DNA of 64,000 nucleotides from an uncultured Planococcus sp. (GCA_947502505.1 CANNAE010000004.1:310001-374000), one strand, 5' to 3'; numbered from the stretch's first letter, positions 46,720 to 57,077 are shown. Translations and numbers: made by a program. Notes: generated from the letters alone by a model not told the origin.

Positions 46720-48324
46720 CTAGAAGCCGAAGCGTCTTGTGATGCGCGTAATTCGTGCGCCGAGCAGCTTCTGGGCAAGCCCTGTTTTCAAGCTGAGGTA
46801 TCCGTAGACAATGGCGCCTACCCCGCCGATCAGGATAATGCGGATCATCGACAAGAATTTATTGTCCATGCCGATCAGGTAATCGAGGCCGTTCATCGCA
46901 AAATATACCGCAAACGCCATGATGGCATTCAAGATAAGGATGAGCAAGATGCGGCGAAATACCATTTTCGAGCGGTAATTCATGGTCTTCGAAATAATGA
47001 TCATGTTCATCGTGATGGCGACCACATAGCCGATGATCGTCGCAGCGATTGCGCCGTCCGTTTCGAACCACATGACCAGCGGCGTGTTTAGCAATGCCTT
47101 AAGCCCAAGGCCGATCACTAAGTTGATGATGATCCATTTTTGTTTATTGATTCCCTGCAAGATGGAAGCTGTCACGGGGAAAGCAGCGAACAGGATCGCA
47201 ACCGGCAAATAATGCGCCAAGATTTCCGAACCGATTTCGCTTACTTGATAAAAGACATGGTACAGTTCATCCGATAGCATTGTCATGCCGATCACTGCCG
47301 GCAAGGTCAAGAACAAGATCAACTGGAACGACTGATCCAATGTTTTCGTCACTTGCAGGTGTTCGTTGCGCGTAAAATGCTTGGTGATCAGCGGGATGAG
47401 CGCCATCGAGAAGCCTGTCGCAAGCATGACCGGGATCATGACCAATTTATGGGCAGTCAAATTCAAGATCCCGAGCAAATCCGTTTCCATGATATTATTC
47501 CCTGCTGCCATCGCCCGGTTAAAGGTCATCAAATCGACAAACTGGAACAACGGGTTAGCGATGCCAAGGAAGATGACCGGCACGGCATACAACAGGATTT
47601 CACGGTACATATCGCGCAAGCGGACGTCATAGGATTCGACGGACGTCGAAAGCAGATGATTGTATTCCGGCTTCTTTTTGCGCCAGAAATAATACAAAGT
47701 GACGAGTCCGCCAAGTGCACCGATGGCAGCGGACAAGACCGCGAACTGGATGGCGGTCTTTGGCGTGCCGTCGAATATGTAGATGACTGCGAACGCGCCG
47801 CCGAGCAAGAAGATGATGCGGACGATCTGTTCGATCAATTGCGACACGGCAGTCGGCATCATGTAATTATAGCCTTGGAAAAAGCCGCGCCACAAACTCA
47901 TGAACGGCACAACAATCAACGCGAAGCTGACCCAACGGATGGCGTCCGCGATATCTCCTACCGAGTAGATAGGCTCATCGTCCGAAATGGTAATGCGGGC
48001 GAGCGGCTCGGCCAATAGATAAAGCGCCAGGAACGACACGAATCCCGTGACCATCATCGTCAGCAAGCCTGAACGCAATAGCCGCCTCCCGGTTTCATAA
48101 TCGCCGAGTGAATTGTATTTAGCCGTGAACTTGGAAAACGCGATCGGCGCACCGGAAATCGCCAGTGCCAGCATCAGGTTATACGGGATGTAGGCATATT
48201 GATAAAGCCCAATATTATCCTCTCCCACCATGCTGTAAAACGGGATGATATAGATGACGCCGAGCACTTTCGACAGAAATAAACCTAATGTTAAAATGGC
48301 GGTACCTTTAATTAATGAGGACAT
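46720..48324 (-). CDS. murJ: Lipid II flippase MurJ (YtgP), MOP superfamily
   Basis: A 534-residue polytopic protein with about 14 hydrophobic segments, beginning LIKGTAILTLGLFLSKVLG, typical of the SpoVB/YtgP branch of the polysaccharide exporter family. The B. subtilis homolog was shown to act as a MurJ-type lipid II flippase. Close paralogs exist in the family (SpoVB, YabM), so the MurJ call rests on synteny with ytfP and rsuA/ytzG. Confidence 0.87.
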   Translation of the reverse strand: MSSLIKGTAILTLGLFLSKVLGVIYIIPFYSMVGEDNIGLYQYAYIPYNLMLALAISGAPIAFSKFTAKYNSLGDYETGRRLLRSGLLTMMVTGFVSFLALYLLAEPLARITISDDEPIYSVGDIADAIRWVSFALIVVPFMSLWRGFFQGYNYMMPTAVSQLIEQIVRIIFLLGGAFAVIYIFDGTPKTAIQFAVLSAAIGALGGLVTLYYFWRKKKPEYNHLLSTSVESYDVRLRDMYREILLYAVPVIFLGIANPLFQFVDLMTFNRAMAAGNNIMETDLLGILNLTAHKLVMIPVMLATGFSMALIPLITKHFTRNEHLQVTKTLDQSFQLILFLTLPAVIGMTMLSDELYHVFYQVSEIGSEILAHYLPVAILFAAFPVTASILQGINKQKWIIINLVIGLGLKALLNTPLVMWFETDGAIAATIIGYVVAITMNMIIISKTMNYRSKMVFRRILLILILNAIMAFAVYFAMNGLDYLIGMDNKFLSMIRIILIGGVGAIVYGYLSLKTGLAQKLLGARITRITRRFGF

Positions 48325-48453
48325 TTTGCACTCCCTGACTTGTTCAAAATAAAAAGCAATCTACACGATAGTTTACACCTATAGACAAAATTACTCAACG
48401 TGTTTTGCCTCATCGTGTATACTGAAAAGAAAACGAAAGTGAGTTTTTACTAT

Positions 48454-49740
48454 ATGTATGACATCATCATCATCGGCGGAGGCCCTTCCGGCTTGATGGC
48501 TTCCATCGCTGCCGCATCAAACGGCAAACGTGTGCTGCTCGTCGAAAAAGGCAAAAAGCTAGGAAAAAAATTAATCATCTCCGGCGGAGGCCGCTGCAAC
48601 GTGACAAACCGCCTGCCCTTAGAAGAAATCGTCCGCCACATTCCCGGCAACGGACGCTTTATGTACAGCCCATTTTCGGTCTTCAATAATGAAGACATCA
48701 TCCAGTTTTTTGAAAATCTCGGCGTCGCCTTGAAAGAAGAAGATCACGGCCGCATGTTCCCTGTGTCAAACCGTGCACAAGACGTGGCGGATGCGATGTT
48801 TGGCGAGATGGACCGGCTCGGCGTCGAACGCAAACTTGATTCCCCCGTCAAAAGCTTATTGATGAACGAAGATAAAGTGACCGGCATCCGCCTGCACTCC
48901 GGCGAGGAATTCGAATCGCTGGCAGTCGTTGTTGCAGTCGGCGGAAAAGCCGTCCCGCAAACCGGATCGACCGGTGACGGCTATCCGTGGGCAGAAAAAG
49001 CGGGACACACTGTCACCGACCTCTACCCGACGGAAGTTCCGTTATTGTCGAATGAAGCGTTCATCAAATCACGCGATCTTCAAGGGCTCGCCCTGCGCGA
49101 TGTCGCCGTTACCGTCCTTAATAAGAAAAACAAAGCGCTCGTCACGCACCAGATGGACATGCTGTTCACCCATTTCGGCTTGAGCGGCCCTGCTATCCTG
49201 CGCTGCAGCCAGTACGTCGTCAAGGAAATGAAGAAAAACGGCGGCCAAGCGGTCACTGTCCGCATCAATTCCATGCCGGATGACAATGCGGAATCAGCTT
49301 TCCAGCAACTTAATAAGCTGATGAAAGACGAACAAAAAAAATCCTTGAAGAACGTTTGGAAAAGCTTGGCGCAAGAACGCTGGCTGTTATTCCTTTTGGA
49401 CCGTGCAGGTATCGACCCGCAACTGACCGGCGCCGAATTGCCGGCGGAAAAAGTCCGTGCGCTCGCTGCTGAAATGACGGCATTCACGATGACTGTCTCC
49501 GGCACACAACCGATTGAGAAAGCGTTCGTCACGGGCGGCGGCGTGTCGATCAAGGAAATCGAGCCGAAGACGATGCATTCGAAGAAAAAGCCTGGCTTGT
49601 TCTTCTGCGGCGAAATCCTCGATATCCACGGCTACACCGGCGGCTATAATATCACTTCCGCGCTTGTCACTGGGCATGTTGCAGGGAAAAACGCAGCTGA
49701 GTTTGCTGCTAATTATCAAACCGAAAGTCCGATTGCATAA
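48454..49740 (+). CDS. ytfP: NAD(P)/FAD-dependent oxidoreductase, HI0933-like (YtfP)
   Basis: A 428-residue flavoprotein. The FAD-binding GxGxxG occurs as [14 protein letters not shown] at the N-terminus, followed by GGGRCNVTN near residue 46. The C-terminus has the second dinucleotide signature [16 protein letters not shown]. Members of this family are poorly characterised. The ATG at 48454 puts the FAD motif at the usual place; the longer frame from 48400 is rejected. Divergent from murJ. Confidence 0.9.
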   Translation: MYDIIIIGGGPSGLMASIAAASNGKRVLLVEKGKKLGKKLIISGGGRCNVTNRLPLEEIVRHIPGNGRFMYSPFSVFNNEDIIQFFENLGVALKEEDHGRMFPVSNRAQDVADAMFGEMDRLGVERKLDSPVKSLLMNEDKVTGIRLHSGEEFESLAVVVAVGGKAVPQTGSTGDGYPWAEKAGHTVTDLYPTEVPLLSNEAFIKSRDLQGLALRDVAVTVLNKKNKALVTHQMDMLFTHFGLSGPAILRCSQYVVKEMKKNGGQAVTVRINSMPDDNAESAFQQLNKLMKDEQKKSLKNVWKSLAQERWLLFLLDRAGIDPQLTGAELPAEKVRALAAEMTAFTMTVSGTQPIEKAFVTGGGVSIKEIEPKTMHSKKKPGLFFCGEILDIHGYTGGYNITSALVTGHVAGKNAAEFAANYQTESPIA

Positions 49741-49805
49741 GCAATCGGGCTTTTTTCTATGGAATGAAGCGGAAATTAATGGGGGCTTTACTTCTTGATG
49801 TACAC

Positions 49806-50800
49806 GGAATCAAAGATAGCGAGGGTTTTCTTGTGGAAATGTTGCTGAACATTGAAGTGAGTTTCTTGTTGGTATTCGCCACCTTGCTTTGGGTTGGCCT
49901 CTTGCAAGAAGCCAGGAAGAACACCTGTCTTATTGCGTCGGCTCACCCTTGGCGCTCGGCGGCTTGGGGATTTCGCTGAGTCTGGTGTGTTTAATCAGTT
50001 CTGCTTCTTTATTCAGTTGCCGGCTAGTGGGGGAATCGCTCCCCTGGTCGGGCTTGGAATAGGATAGCGAGCGCTTTCCTGTATAAATATTATTGAGCAT
50101 TGGAGTGAATTTCATCTGGACCGTCGCCGCCGTGCTTTGGGTTAGCCTTTGGCAATAAGCCAGAAAGAACGTCTGTCTTATTGCGTCGGCTCACCCTTTT
50201 ACGCTCGGCGGCTGAGCGATTTCGTTGTGTGAAGAGTGTTTAAACAGATTAGCTTCTTTATTCAGTTGCCGGCTAGCGGGGGAATCGCTTCCCTGGTTGA
50301 GTGTGGGATAGGATAGTGAGTGTTTTGTTTGTGGAGATGTTATCCGAACATTAAAGTACAGTTTCCCTTCATAAGTCGCCGCCCGGCTTTGGGTTGGCCT
50401 TTGGCAATAAGCCAGAAAGAACGCCTGTCTTATTGCGTCGGCTCACCCCTTTACGCTCGGCGGCTGAGCGATTTCGTTGTGTGAAGAGTGTTTAAACAGA
50501 TTTGCTTCTTTATTCAGTTGCCGGCTAGTGGGGAAATCGCTTCCCTGATCGGTCTTGGAATAGGATAGCGAGTGTTTTTTTGTGGAAATGTTTCTGAGCA
50601 CTGAAGTATAGATTACTTTGATCGTCGCCGCCGTACTTTGGGTTGGCCTTTGGCAATAAGCCAGAAAGTACGTCTGTCTTATTGCGTCGGCTCACCCCCT
50701 TACGCTCGGCGGCTAAGAGATTTCATTGGGTGAAGGTGTTTAAGCAGATTTGCTTCTTTATTCAGTTGCCGGCTAGCGGGGGAATCGCTTCCTGGGACAT
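49806..50800. repeat. Array of four ~250-bp tandem repeats
   Basis: Four degenerate copies start at about 49806, 50056, 50305 and 50557 (250, 249 and 252 bases apart). The best conserved part, about 155 bases, begins TTTGGGTTGGCC (49888, 50136, 50388, 50637) and ends near CCGGCTAGCGGGGGAATCGC. Inside it CGCTC-GGCGGCT-GAGCG is a perfect small hairpin in copies 2 and 3. Copy 1 and copy 4 are the most diverged. No known element is recognised and no gene is supported. Confidence 0.9.
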
Positions 50801-50954
50801 GGCGTCTGGTCATATGATGTTTTATTCGGCCAGCTTTTTGTTGTATTTAATGGACGATGACCAGCGATACCTCATTCTTTGACCTGGTTGAAGCAGACTA
50901 CAGAACATGAATTCACTTCCAATTCTTCTGCCGAGTGAGCTAAAGAAATTAACT

Positions 50955-51180
50955 TCCACTCTAAAACTAGAAGACGGAGTGGAAGGGGGCTGACGCCTGT
51001 GGGACCGCGCGGGCTGGCGAGACAAACGTGGCGCGCTCTTTGCGGCACGTTGGCTCAACACCCGCCCCATCCCCGGGCAGCTGAAAGCGCGACGTCCTGT
51101 CGCATCAGCTGCATGACTCGCATCCTGCGAGCCTCAAGCAGCCCCCTGCAACGCAGTCGAATAGCGGAAGCTATTCTATT
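50955..51180. repeat. GC-rich inverted-repeat intergenic element
   Basis: AGGGGGCTG (50984-50992) pairs with CAGCCCCCT (51139-51147). Between them lie nested palindromes, including GCGAC-GTCCT-GTCGC and CTCGCA-TCC-TGCGAG. It is much richer in GC than the flanks and resembles the dispersed, structured intergenic repeats seen in Bacillales, but I cannot match it to a named family. Confidence 0.65.
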
Positions 51181-51239
51181 CACTTCTTTATATTTCAACA
51201 CTCTTTACATTTCACTATAATATTAATATTCATTACTAA

Positions 51240-51273
51240 AAAAGCCGCCAGGGAAATTTCCCTGGCGGCTTTC
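51240..51273 (-). terminator. Terminator after leuS
   Basis: AAAGCCGCCAGGGAAA and its complement form a near-perfect hairpin directly after the leuS stop. Confidence 0.88.
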
Positions 51274-51278
51274 ATTAT

Positions 51279-53690
51279 TTATCCTACAACGATATTGACC
51301 AACTTTCCTGGAATGGCGATGACTTTGCGTACTTGCTTGCCTTCTGCCGCCTTTTGGACGTGCTCGTCGGCGAGTGCCGCTTCTTCCAGTTGTTCTTTCG
51401 TGCTGTCTTTTGCGACAGTCAGCTTGCTTCTCACTTTGCCGTTCACTTGGACGACGATTTCAACTTCATCATCGACCAGTTTCGACTCATCATACGTCGG
51501 CCATGCTTCATACGTTACCGTCTCGCTATGGCCAAGTTTATTCCAAAGCTCTTCGGCCAAATGCGGCGCGATCGGCGACAGCATCTTCACGAAGCCTTCG
51601 ATGTATTCTTTCGGCAAGCTGTCTGCTTTATACGCTTCATTGATGAATACCATCATTTGCGAAATCGCCGTATTGAAGCGAAGGCCGTCGAAGTCTTCGG
51701 TCACTTTCTTGACGGTCTGGTTGTAGACTTTCTCCAATTTGCCGTCATTTTGCTCGCTGACTTTGCTGGAAATCGCTCCGTCTTCAACCAATAAACGCCA
51801 TACGCGGTCAAGGAAGCGGCGTGATCCGTCGAGCCCGTTCGTCGACCAGGCGATGGACGCTTCAAGCGGCCCCATGAACATTTCATACATGCGCAGCGTA
51901 TCCGCCCCGTGGCTTTCGATGATCTGGTCTGGGTTGACGACATTGCCTTTGGATTTCGACATTTTCTCGTTGCCTTCACCGAGGATCATCCCTTGGTTGA
52001 ATAATTTCTGGAATGGCTCTTTCGTCGGCACGACGCCAAGGTCATAAAGCACTTTATGCCAGAAACGCGCATACAATAAGTGAAGGACGGCGTGTTCTGC
52101 GCCACCGATGTAGACATCAACCGGCAACCAGCGTTTCAATAATTCCGGATCCGCGATCGCTTCGTCGTTAAGGGGATCGATAAAGCGTAAATAATACCAG
52201 CAGCTGCCCGCCCATTGCGGCATCGTGTTCGTTTCGCGGCGGCCTTTCATGCCGGTTTCAGGATGCGTGACATTAACCCATTCTTCGATATTGGCAAGCG
52301 GTGATTCACCTGTCCCGCTCGGCTTGATATCTGTTGTAACTGGAAGTTCCAGCGGCAAATCCTTATCATCAACCGGAGACATCGTGCCGTCTTCCCAGTG
52401 GATGATTGGGATCGGCTCTCCCCAATAGCGTTGGCGGCTGAACAGCCAATCGCGCAGGCGGTAAGTGATTTTCTTCTCGCCGACGCCTTCAGTTTCGAGC
52501 CAATCGATCGCTTTTCCGATGGCTTCGGTTTTGTTCAAGCCGTCAAGGAAACCGGAGTTGATAAGTTCGCCGTCGCCAGCGTAAGCTTCTTCTGCGATGT
52601 TGCCGCCTGAAACGACTTCAACAATCGGCAATTCGAATTGTTTGGCGAATTCGTAATCGCGTTCGTCGTGTGCCGGTACGGCCATGATGGCGCCGGTCCC
52701 GTAAGTTGCGAGGACGTAATCGGCGATCCAGATTGGCATTTTCTCGCCGCTTGCCGGATTGACCGCATAAGCTCCAGTGAAGACGCCCGTCTTATCTTTC
52801 GCGAGATCGGTGCGCTCCAAATCACTTTTCGTTTTCACTTTGTCGATATAGGCAGCTACTGCTTCACTTTGTTCGGATGTCGTGATTTCACCGACCAATT
52901 TATGTTCCGGGGCAAGTACTGCGTAAGTCGCGCCGAAAATCGTATCCGGGCGCGTCGTGAAGGCGCGGAAAGAAAGCCCGGTGCCGTCAATCTTGAATTC
53001 AAGCTCCGCACCTTCGGATTTGCCGATCCAGTTGCGCTGCATGTCCTTCAAGCTTTCCGGCCAATCGAGTTCGTTCAAATCTTCGAGCAAGCGGTCTGCG
53101 TATTCTGTAATGCGCAATACCCATTGACGCATCGGGCGGCGTTCGACCGGATGGCCCCCGCGCTCAGAAACCCCGTCGACTACTTCTTCATTAGCAAGCA
53201 CCGTGCCGAGTGCCGGGCACCAGTTGACCGCTACTTCATCGACATACGCCAAGCCTTTATTGTAAAGCTGGATAAAAATCCATTGCGTCCATTTGTAATA
53301 ATTCGGGTCGGTCGTATTAATTTCACGGTCCCAATCATAGGAGAAGCCCAGTTCCTGGATTTGGCGCTTGAAGGTCTCGATATTTTTCGCCGTGAATTCT
53401 GCCGGGTCATTGCCGGTATCGAGCGCGTATTGCTCAGCCGGCAAACCAAATGCATCCCAGCCCATCGGATGAAGCACATCAAAGCCTTGCATGCGTTTTT
53501 GGCGGCTCAGGATATCGGTTGCTGTATAGCCTTCCGGATGCCCGACGTGGAGACCAGCGCCTGATGGATACGGGAACATATCAAGCGCGTAGAATTTTTC
53601 TTTGCCTGGCGTATTTTCGGTTTTGAAGGTTTTGTTTTCCTGCCAGTGACGCTGCCATTTCTTTTCAATTTCCTTGTGGTTAAACGACAT
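51279..53690 (-). CDS. leuS: Leucyl-tRNA synthetase
   Basis: An 803-residue class I synthetase. The HIGH motif is HVGH in [14 protein letters not shown] near residue 48, the CP1 editing domain follows ([12 protein letters not shown] near 245), and KMSKS is at about 577. The length is typical of Bacillales. Expression is controlled by the upstream leucine T-box. Confidence 0.98.
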   Translation of the reverse strand: MSFNHKEIEKKWQRHWQENKTFKTENTPGKEKFYALDMFPYPSGAGLHVGHPEGYTATDILSRQKRMQGFDVLHPMGWDAFGLPAEQYALDTGNDPAEFTAKNIETFKRQIQELGFSYDWDREINTTDPNYYKWTQWIFIQLYNKGLAYVDEVAVNWCPALGTVLANEEVVDGVSERGGHPVERRPMRQWVLRITEYADRLLEDLNELDWPESLKDMQRNWIGKSEGAELEFKIDGTGLSFRAFTTRPDTIFGATYAVLAPEHKLVGEITTSEQSEAVAAYIDKVKTKSDLERTDLAKDKTGVFTGAYAVNPASGEKMPIWIADYVLATYGTGAIMAVPAHDERDYEFAKQFELPIVEVVSGGNIAEEAYAGDGELINSGFLDGLNKTEAIGKAIDWLETEGVGEKKITYRLRDWLFSRQRYWGEPIPIIHWEDGTMSPVDDKDLPLELPVTTDIKPSGTGESPLANIEEWVNVTHPETGMKGRRETNTMPQWAGSCWYYLRFIDPLNDEAIADPELLKRWLPVDVYIGGAEHAVLHLLYARFWHKVLYDLGVVPTKEPFQKLFNQGMILGEGNEKMSKSKGNVVNPDQIIESHGADTLRMYEMFMGPLEASIAWSTNGLDGSRRFLDRVWRLLVEDGAISSKVSEQNDGKLEKVYNQTVKKVTEDFDGLRFNTAISQMMVFINEAYKADSLPKEYIEGFVKMLSPIAPHLAEELWNKLGHSETVTYEAWPTYDESKLVDDEVEIVVQVNGKVRSKLTVAKDSTKEQLEEAALADEHVQKAAEGKQVRKVIAIPGKLVNIVVG

Positions 53691-53756
53691 TTCCTATTTC
53701 CTCCTCTAAATACAAGCGGATGTCCGCATGCCTTACATAATTTTAAGCAAAATAAA

Positions 53757-53973
53757 AACTCCCGCCCCTTAAACTAAGGGACGGGAGTTTTCCCGCGGTA
53801 CCACCCAAATTAGCGCTGTAGCGCCCAACTTGATTCCTTAACGCGGAAAACGGCGCAATCATTGCGCAGACTCCAAGGCGAGTTCGGATATCCTGCAGGC
53901 CGGCTCGCACCATCCGCCGGCTCTCTTTGCTGCAAAAACATCCTACTATTCCTCTTCACGGCCATTTGCTATT
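53757..53973 (-). promoter_or_regulatory. T-box riboswitch of leuS (Leu specifier)
   Basis: The T-box core TGGGTGGTACCGCG lies at 53796-53809 on the minus strand. A terminator hairpin (AACTCCCGTCCCTTA and its complement with T-run) follows at 53757-53790. The Stem I specifier codon reads CTC (53880-53882), leucine, matching the gene. Confidence 0.93.
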
Positions 53974-53979
53974 GATTTC

Positions 53980-54008
53980 ATTTTAGCTGAGCGCCCATTT
54001 TTATGCAA
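53980..54008 (-). promoter_or_regulatory. Sigma-A promoter of leuS
   Basis: TTGCAT and TAAAAT on the minus strand are separated by 17 bases. The promoter lies in the short gap after the scoB stop. Confidence 0.65.
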
Positions 54009-54012
54009 TAGC

Positions 54013-54666
54013 TCAGTGTACTTTGACGCCTTCTGTATCCAGTTCGGCGTCCGTTGCAGCGACGACATCGTCGACCGAGAAGCCTTCGAACACTTCTTTC
54101 AACACGAGGCCGGATTCCGTCACTTCGATCACCGCGCGTTCCGTGATGATCAAATTGACGACTGCTTTGCCGGTCAGCGGCAATTCACAAGCCTTCTTGA
54201 TTTTGGCCGATCCGTCTTTAGAAACGTGATCCATGATGACGATGACTTTCTTGGCGCCATGTACAAGGTCCATCGCGCCGCCCATGCCCTTGATCATTTT
54301 TCCGGGAATCATCCAGTTGGCGAGATCGCCGTTTTCTGCGACTTCCATGCCGCCAAGAATGGCCACGTCGATATGCCCGCCGCGAATCATCGCGAATGAT
54401 TCAGCGCTGGTGAAAAATGCGGAGCCCGGGATTGTCGTGACGGTTTCTTTTCCAGCGTTGATCAAATCGGGATCGACTTGGTCTTCTGTCGGATATGGCC
54501 CAATGCCGAGCAAGCCGTTTTCAGACTGCAAGACAACTTGCTTGTTGTCGGAAATGAAGTTCGCGACCAAAGTCGGCATGCCGATGCCAAGGTTGACGTA
54601 ATCTCCGTCGTTGATTTCTTTTTCTGCACGTTTTGCGATTCGCTCTCTGATAGCTTGTTTGTCCAC
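54013..54666 (-). CDS. scoB: 3-oxoacid CoA-transferase subunit B
   Basis: A 217-residue beta subunit of a class I CoA-transferase. The catalytic glutamate is in SENGLLGIG near residue 47, after [11 protein letters not shown]. With ScoA it moves CoA between an acyl donor and an acid, such as succinyl-CoA and acetoacetate; the exact acid is not determined. The GTG at 54666 follows GGGTGGGG at six bases; a GTG four codons earlier is possible. Follows scoA by about 18 bases. Confidence 0.92.
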   Translation of the reverse strand: MDKQAIRERIAKRAEKEINDGDYVNLGIGMPTLVANFISDNKQVVLQSENGLLGIGPYPTEDQVDPDLINAGKETVTTIPGSAFFTSAESFAMIRGGHIDVAILGGMEVAENGDLANWMIPGKMIKGMGGAMDLVHGAKKVIVIMDHVSKDGSAKIKKACELPLTGKAVVNLIITERAVIEVTESGLVLKEVFEGFSVDDVVAATDAELDTEGVKVH

Positions 54667-54684
54667 TTCTGTCCCCACCCTTTC

Positions 54685-55371
54685 TTAACGCGTCGTCAAA
54701 CGCTCGATTCGTTTTTCCTGATCTGCCTGGAACAAGCCTTGCACGTAAATGCTCGGTGTTTGCACGTGGTTCGGGTCGATATCGCCGATTTCCACCAAAT
54801 TCTCGACTTCTGCAATGGTCACTTTTCCTGCAGCCGCTGCGAGCGGATTGAAGTTCTGTGCGGTCTTGTTGTAGACAAGGTTGCCCATTTTATCTGCCGT
54901 GTGCGCGCGGACTAATGAAAAATCCGCTTTCAATGCCATCTCAAGCACATGCTCTTTGCCATCGAACTCGCGGATTTCCTTGCCTTCCGCAACAGTCGTG
55001 CCGACGCCTGCCGGTGTGAAGAAAGCCGGGATGCCTGCTCCGCCTGCACGCATTTTTTCTGCAAGCGTGCCTTGTGGCGTGAGTTCCACTTCGATTTCGC
55101 CGGACAGCACCTGGCGCTCGAATTCCTTGTTTTCACCGACATACGAGCCGATCATTTTCTTGATTTGCTTGTTTTTCAGCAATAAGCCGAGTCCCCATTC
55201 ATCGACACCGCAGTTATTGGAAATAACGGTCAAGTCTTTTACCCCTTTGTCGACTAGCGCCAGGATCAATTGTTCGGGAATGCCGACCAGCCCAAATCCT
55301 CCAACCATGATTGTAGCGCCGTCTTGTATCGGTTCGACTGCCTCTTTGGCAGAATTGTAAATCGGTTTCAT
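54685..55371 (-). CDS. scoA: 3-oxoacid CoA-transferase subunit A
   Basis: A 228-residue alpha subunit. The CoA-transferase signature appears as MVGGFGLVGIPEQL near residue 22, and SNNCGVDEWGLGLL is conserved. The ATG at 55371 follows GAGGGGG at nine bases; a longer frame from 55395 is rejected. It forms the heterodimer with ScoB. A cre-like site and a small palindrome lie 30-55 bases upstream. Confidence 0.92.
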   Translation of the reverse strand: MKPIYNSAKEAVEPIQDGATIMVGGFGLVGIPEQLILALVDKGVKDLTVISNNCGVDEWGLGLLLKNKQIKKMIGSYVGENKEFERQVLSGEIEVELTPQGTLAEKMRAGGAGIPAFFTPAGVGTTVAEGKEIREFDGKEHVLEMALKADFSLVRAHTADKMGNLVYNKTAQNFNPLAAAAGKVTIAEVENLVEIGDIDPNHVQTPSIYVQGLFQADQEKRIERLTTR

Positions 55372-55399
55372 CGCGCGTTTCCCCCTCTGCAACATTAAC

Positions 55400-55413
55400 T
55401 GAATTTTAATTCA
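55400..55413. promoter_or_regulatory. Palindrome TGAATT-TT-AATTCA before scoA
   Basis: Six-base arms around two bases, directly beside a cre-like site. It could be a repressor operator, but it could also be chance in AT-rich DNA. Confidence 0.35.
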
Positions 55414-55427
55414 ATAAAACGCTTCCA
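55414..55427 (-). promoter_or_regulatory. Possible cre site before scoA
   Basis: TGGAAGCGTTTTAT on the minus strand matches 12 of 14 positions of the cre pattern and lies about 43 bases before the scoA start. Confidence 0.45.
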
Positions 55428-55547
55428 TTACCAATTTAACCAAAAGTCCTTTGTAAACGCAACAAGGATCGTGGGCGTATGATTCGCTTGGGCAGCTTTC
55501 CGGTTGTCAGGTGCATGTTATAATGAGGATCAAGGAGTGGTTTTAAT

Positions 55548-56501
55548 ATGAACAAGGAATTTCCTTTCCCAAGCGACGGGAAGCGTTACTATACATGGAA
55601 TCGCCATTTGCGCGGCAAGTTCGGCGAAAAAATCATGAAAATTTCACTCGACGCCGGATTTGATTGCCCAAACCGCGATGGCACCGTTGCTTTCGGCGGC
55701 TGCACATTTTGCTCGGTTGCAGGATCCGGTGATTTTGCCGGCGACCGCGTCGACCCGATTCCCGTGCAATTCGAACAGGTCAAGGCAAATATGCACCGCA
55801 AATGGAAAGATGCCAAATACATCGCCTATTTCCAGGCCTATACGAATACCCATGCACCGATCGACGTCATCAAAAGGCAATTCGAAGCGGCACTCGCACA
55901 GGAAAATGTGGTCGGCATCAGCATTGGCACACGCCCTGATTGTTTGCCGGATGAAGTCGTTAAATACTTGGCCGAACTCAACGAGCGCACATATTTATGG
56001 GTGGAGCTCGGGCTGCAGACCGTTCACGAACGCACCGCCCGCCTTATCAACCGTGCGCATGATTTTGACACTTACAAAATCGGCGTCGACAAACTGAGGG
56101 CACACGGCATCAATATTTGCAGCCATATCATCAACGGCTTGCCGCTTGAAGACCAGGACATGATGATGGAAACGGCCCGCGCAGTCGCAAAACTCGACGT
56201 CCAAGGGATTAAGATCCATTTGCTGCATTTACTGAATGGCACGCCGATGGTCAAGCAATACGAAAAAGGCATGCTCGAGTTTATGGAAAAAGATGCCTAT
56301 ATCCAACTGGTCGCCGATCAATTGGAAATCATCCCGCCTGACATGGTCGTCCAGCGCATCACCGGGGACGGGCCGATCGATTTGATGATCGGGCCGATGT
56401 GGAGCACCAATAAATGGGAAGTGCTGAATGGCATCGATCAGGAACTCGAAGCACGCGGCAGCTGGCAAGGCAAACATTACGCAGGGAGTGTGGCTTTATG
56501 A
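55548..56501 (+). CDS. ytqA: TIGR01212-family radical SAM protein YtqA
   Basis: A 317-residue radical SAM enzyme. The cluster cysteines are spread as CPNRDGTVAFGGCTFC near residues 38-53, a longer spacing than the usual CxxxCxxC and characteristic of this family. The partial barrel follows, with GISIGTRPDCLPD near 125. It overlaps ytqB by four bases. The reaction is not known; tRNA modification has been suggested for related proteins. Confidence 0.92.
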   Translation: MNKEFPFPSDGKRYYTWNRHLRGKFGEKIMKISLDAGFDCPNRDGTVAFGGCTFCSVAGSGDFAGDRVDPIPVQFEQVKANMHRKWKDAKYIAYFQAYTNTHAPIDVIKRQFEAALAQENVVGISIGTRPDCLPDEVVKYLAELNERTYLWVELGLQTVHERTARLINRAHDFDTYKIGVDKLRAHGINICSHIINGLPLEDQDMMMETARAVAKLDVQGIKIHLLHLLNGTPMVKQYEKGMLEFMEKDAYIQLVADQLEIIPPDMVVQRITGDGPIDLMIGPMWSTNKWEVLNGIDQELEARGSWQGKHYAGSVAL

Positions 56502-57067
56502 CTTTACAGCGCGTCTTGCCGTTCACCAAATCCTTGCTTGAACAAGCCGTCGAGGCCGGTGACGTCGTGATAGATGCAACCGCCGGAAACGGGCATGATG
56601 CCTACTTCCTCGCCGGGATTACCGGTAATACTGGAAAAGTATACGCATTCGATATCCAACAGCAAGCCATCGAAGCGACACGAAAGCGCACGGAAGAATT
56701 TTCACATGTCGAATTGATCTGTGACAGCCATGCAAAAATCGAACATTATGTAAGCGAGCCGATTGCAGCCGCCGTGTTCAATCTCGGCTATTTGCCAAAA
56801 GGCGATCACGCCATCATCACAAAATCCGAGAGCACTTTGCAGGCAATCGGCCAATGTCTCGAGCGCTTAAAGACAGGCGGCTTGGTGTTAGTCGTCATTT
56901 ATTCAGGCCACGAAGGCGGCAGCGAAGAGCGGGATGCCGTCATGGATTTCGTCAAACAATTGCCGCAAGTCGACTACGATGTCTTGAAATACGAATTCAT
57001 CAACCAACAGCATTCCCCGCCGTTTTTGGTCGCCATCGAAAAAAAACAACCGCGCAAACAAAAGTGA
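56498..57067 (+). CDS. ytqB: SAM-dependent methyltransferase YtqB
   Basis: A 189-residue class I methyltransferase. Motif I is VVIDATAGNGHDAYFLA near residue 23; the later NLGYLPKGDH may hold catalytic residues. The family is annotated as rRNA methylase-like, but the target is unproven. The ATG at 56498 overlaps the ytqA stop; translational coupling is likely and supports a joint role in RNA modification. Confidence 0.9.
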   Translation: MTLQRVLPFTKSLLEQAVEAGDVVIDATAGNGHDAYFLAGITGNTGKVYAFDIQQQAIEATRKRTEEFSHVELICDSHAKIEHYVSEPIAAAVFNLGYLPKGDHAIITKSESTLQAIGQCLERLKTGGLVLVVIYSGHEGGSEERDAVMDFVKQLPQVDYDVLKYEFINQQHSPPFLVAIEKKQPRKQK

Positions 57068-57077
57068 GCGCTAAAGT

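Noticed and set aside
47353..48018. 221-codon frame opposite murJ
   Set aside because: Shadow of a membrane protein gene; Asp/His/Arg-rich composition expected from reversed hydrophobic codons.
49806..50800. Tandem array as a CRISPR or as an integron-like array
   Set aside because: Units of ~250 bases with degenerate, non-spacer linkers and no cas or integrase gene; the pattern does not fit.
50643..50882. 79-codon plus-strand frame in repeat copy 4
   Set aside because: Begins inside the repeat core without a ribosome-binding site, and the equivalent frame in the other copies ends or shifts differently; not enough for a gene call.
52638..53564. 308-codon frame opposite leuS
   Set aside because: The longest shadow frame in the window, but it lies wholly within leuS and shows no motif.
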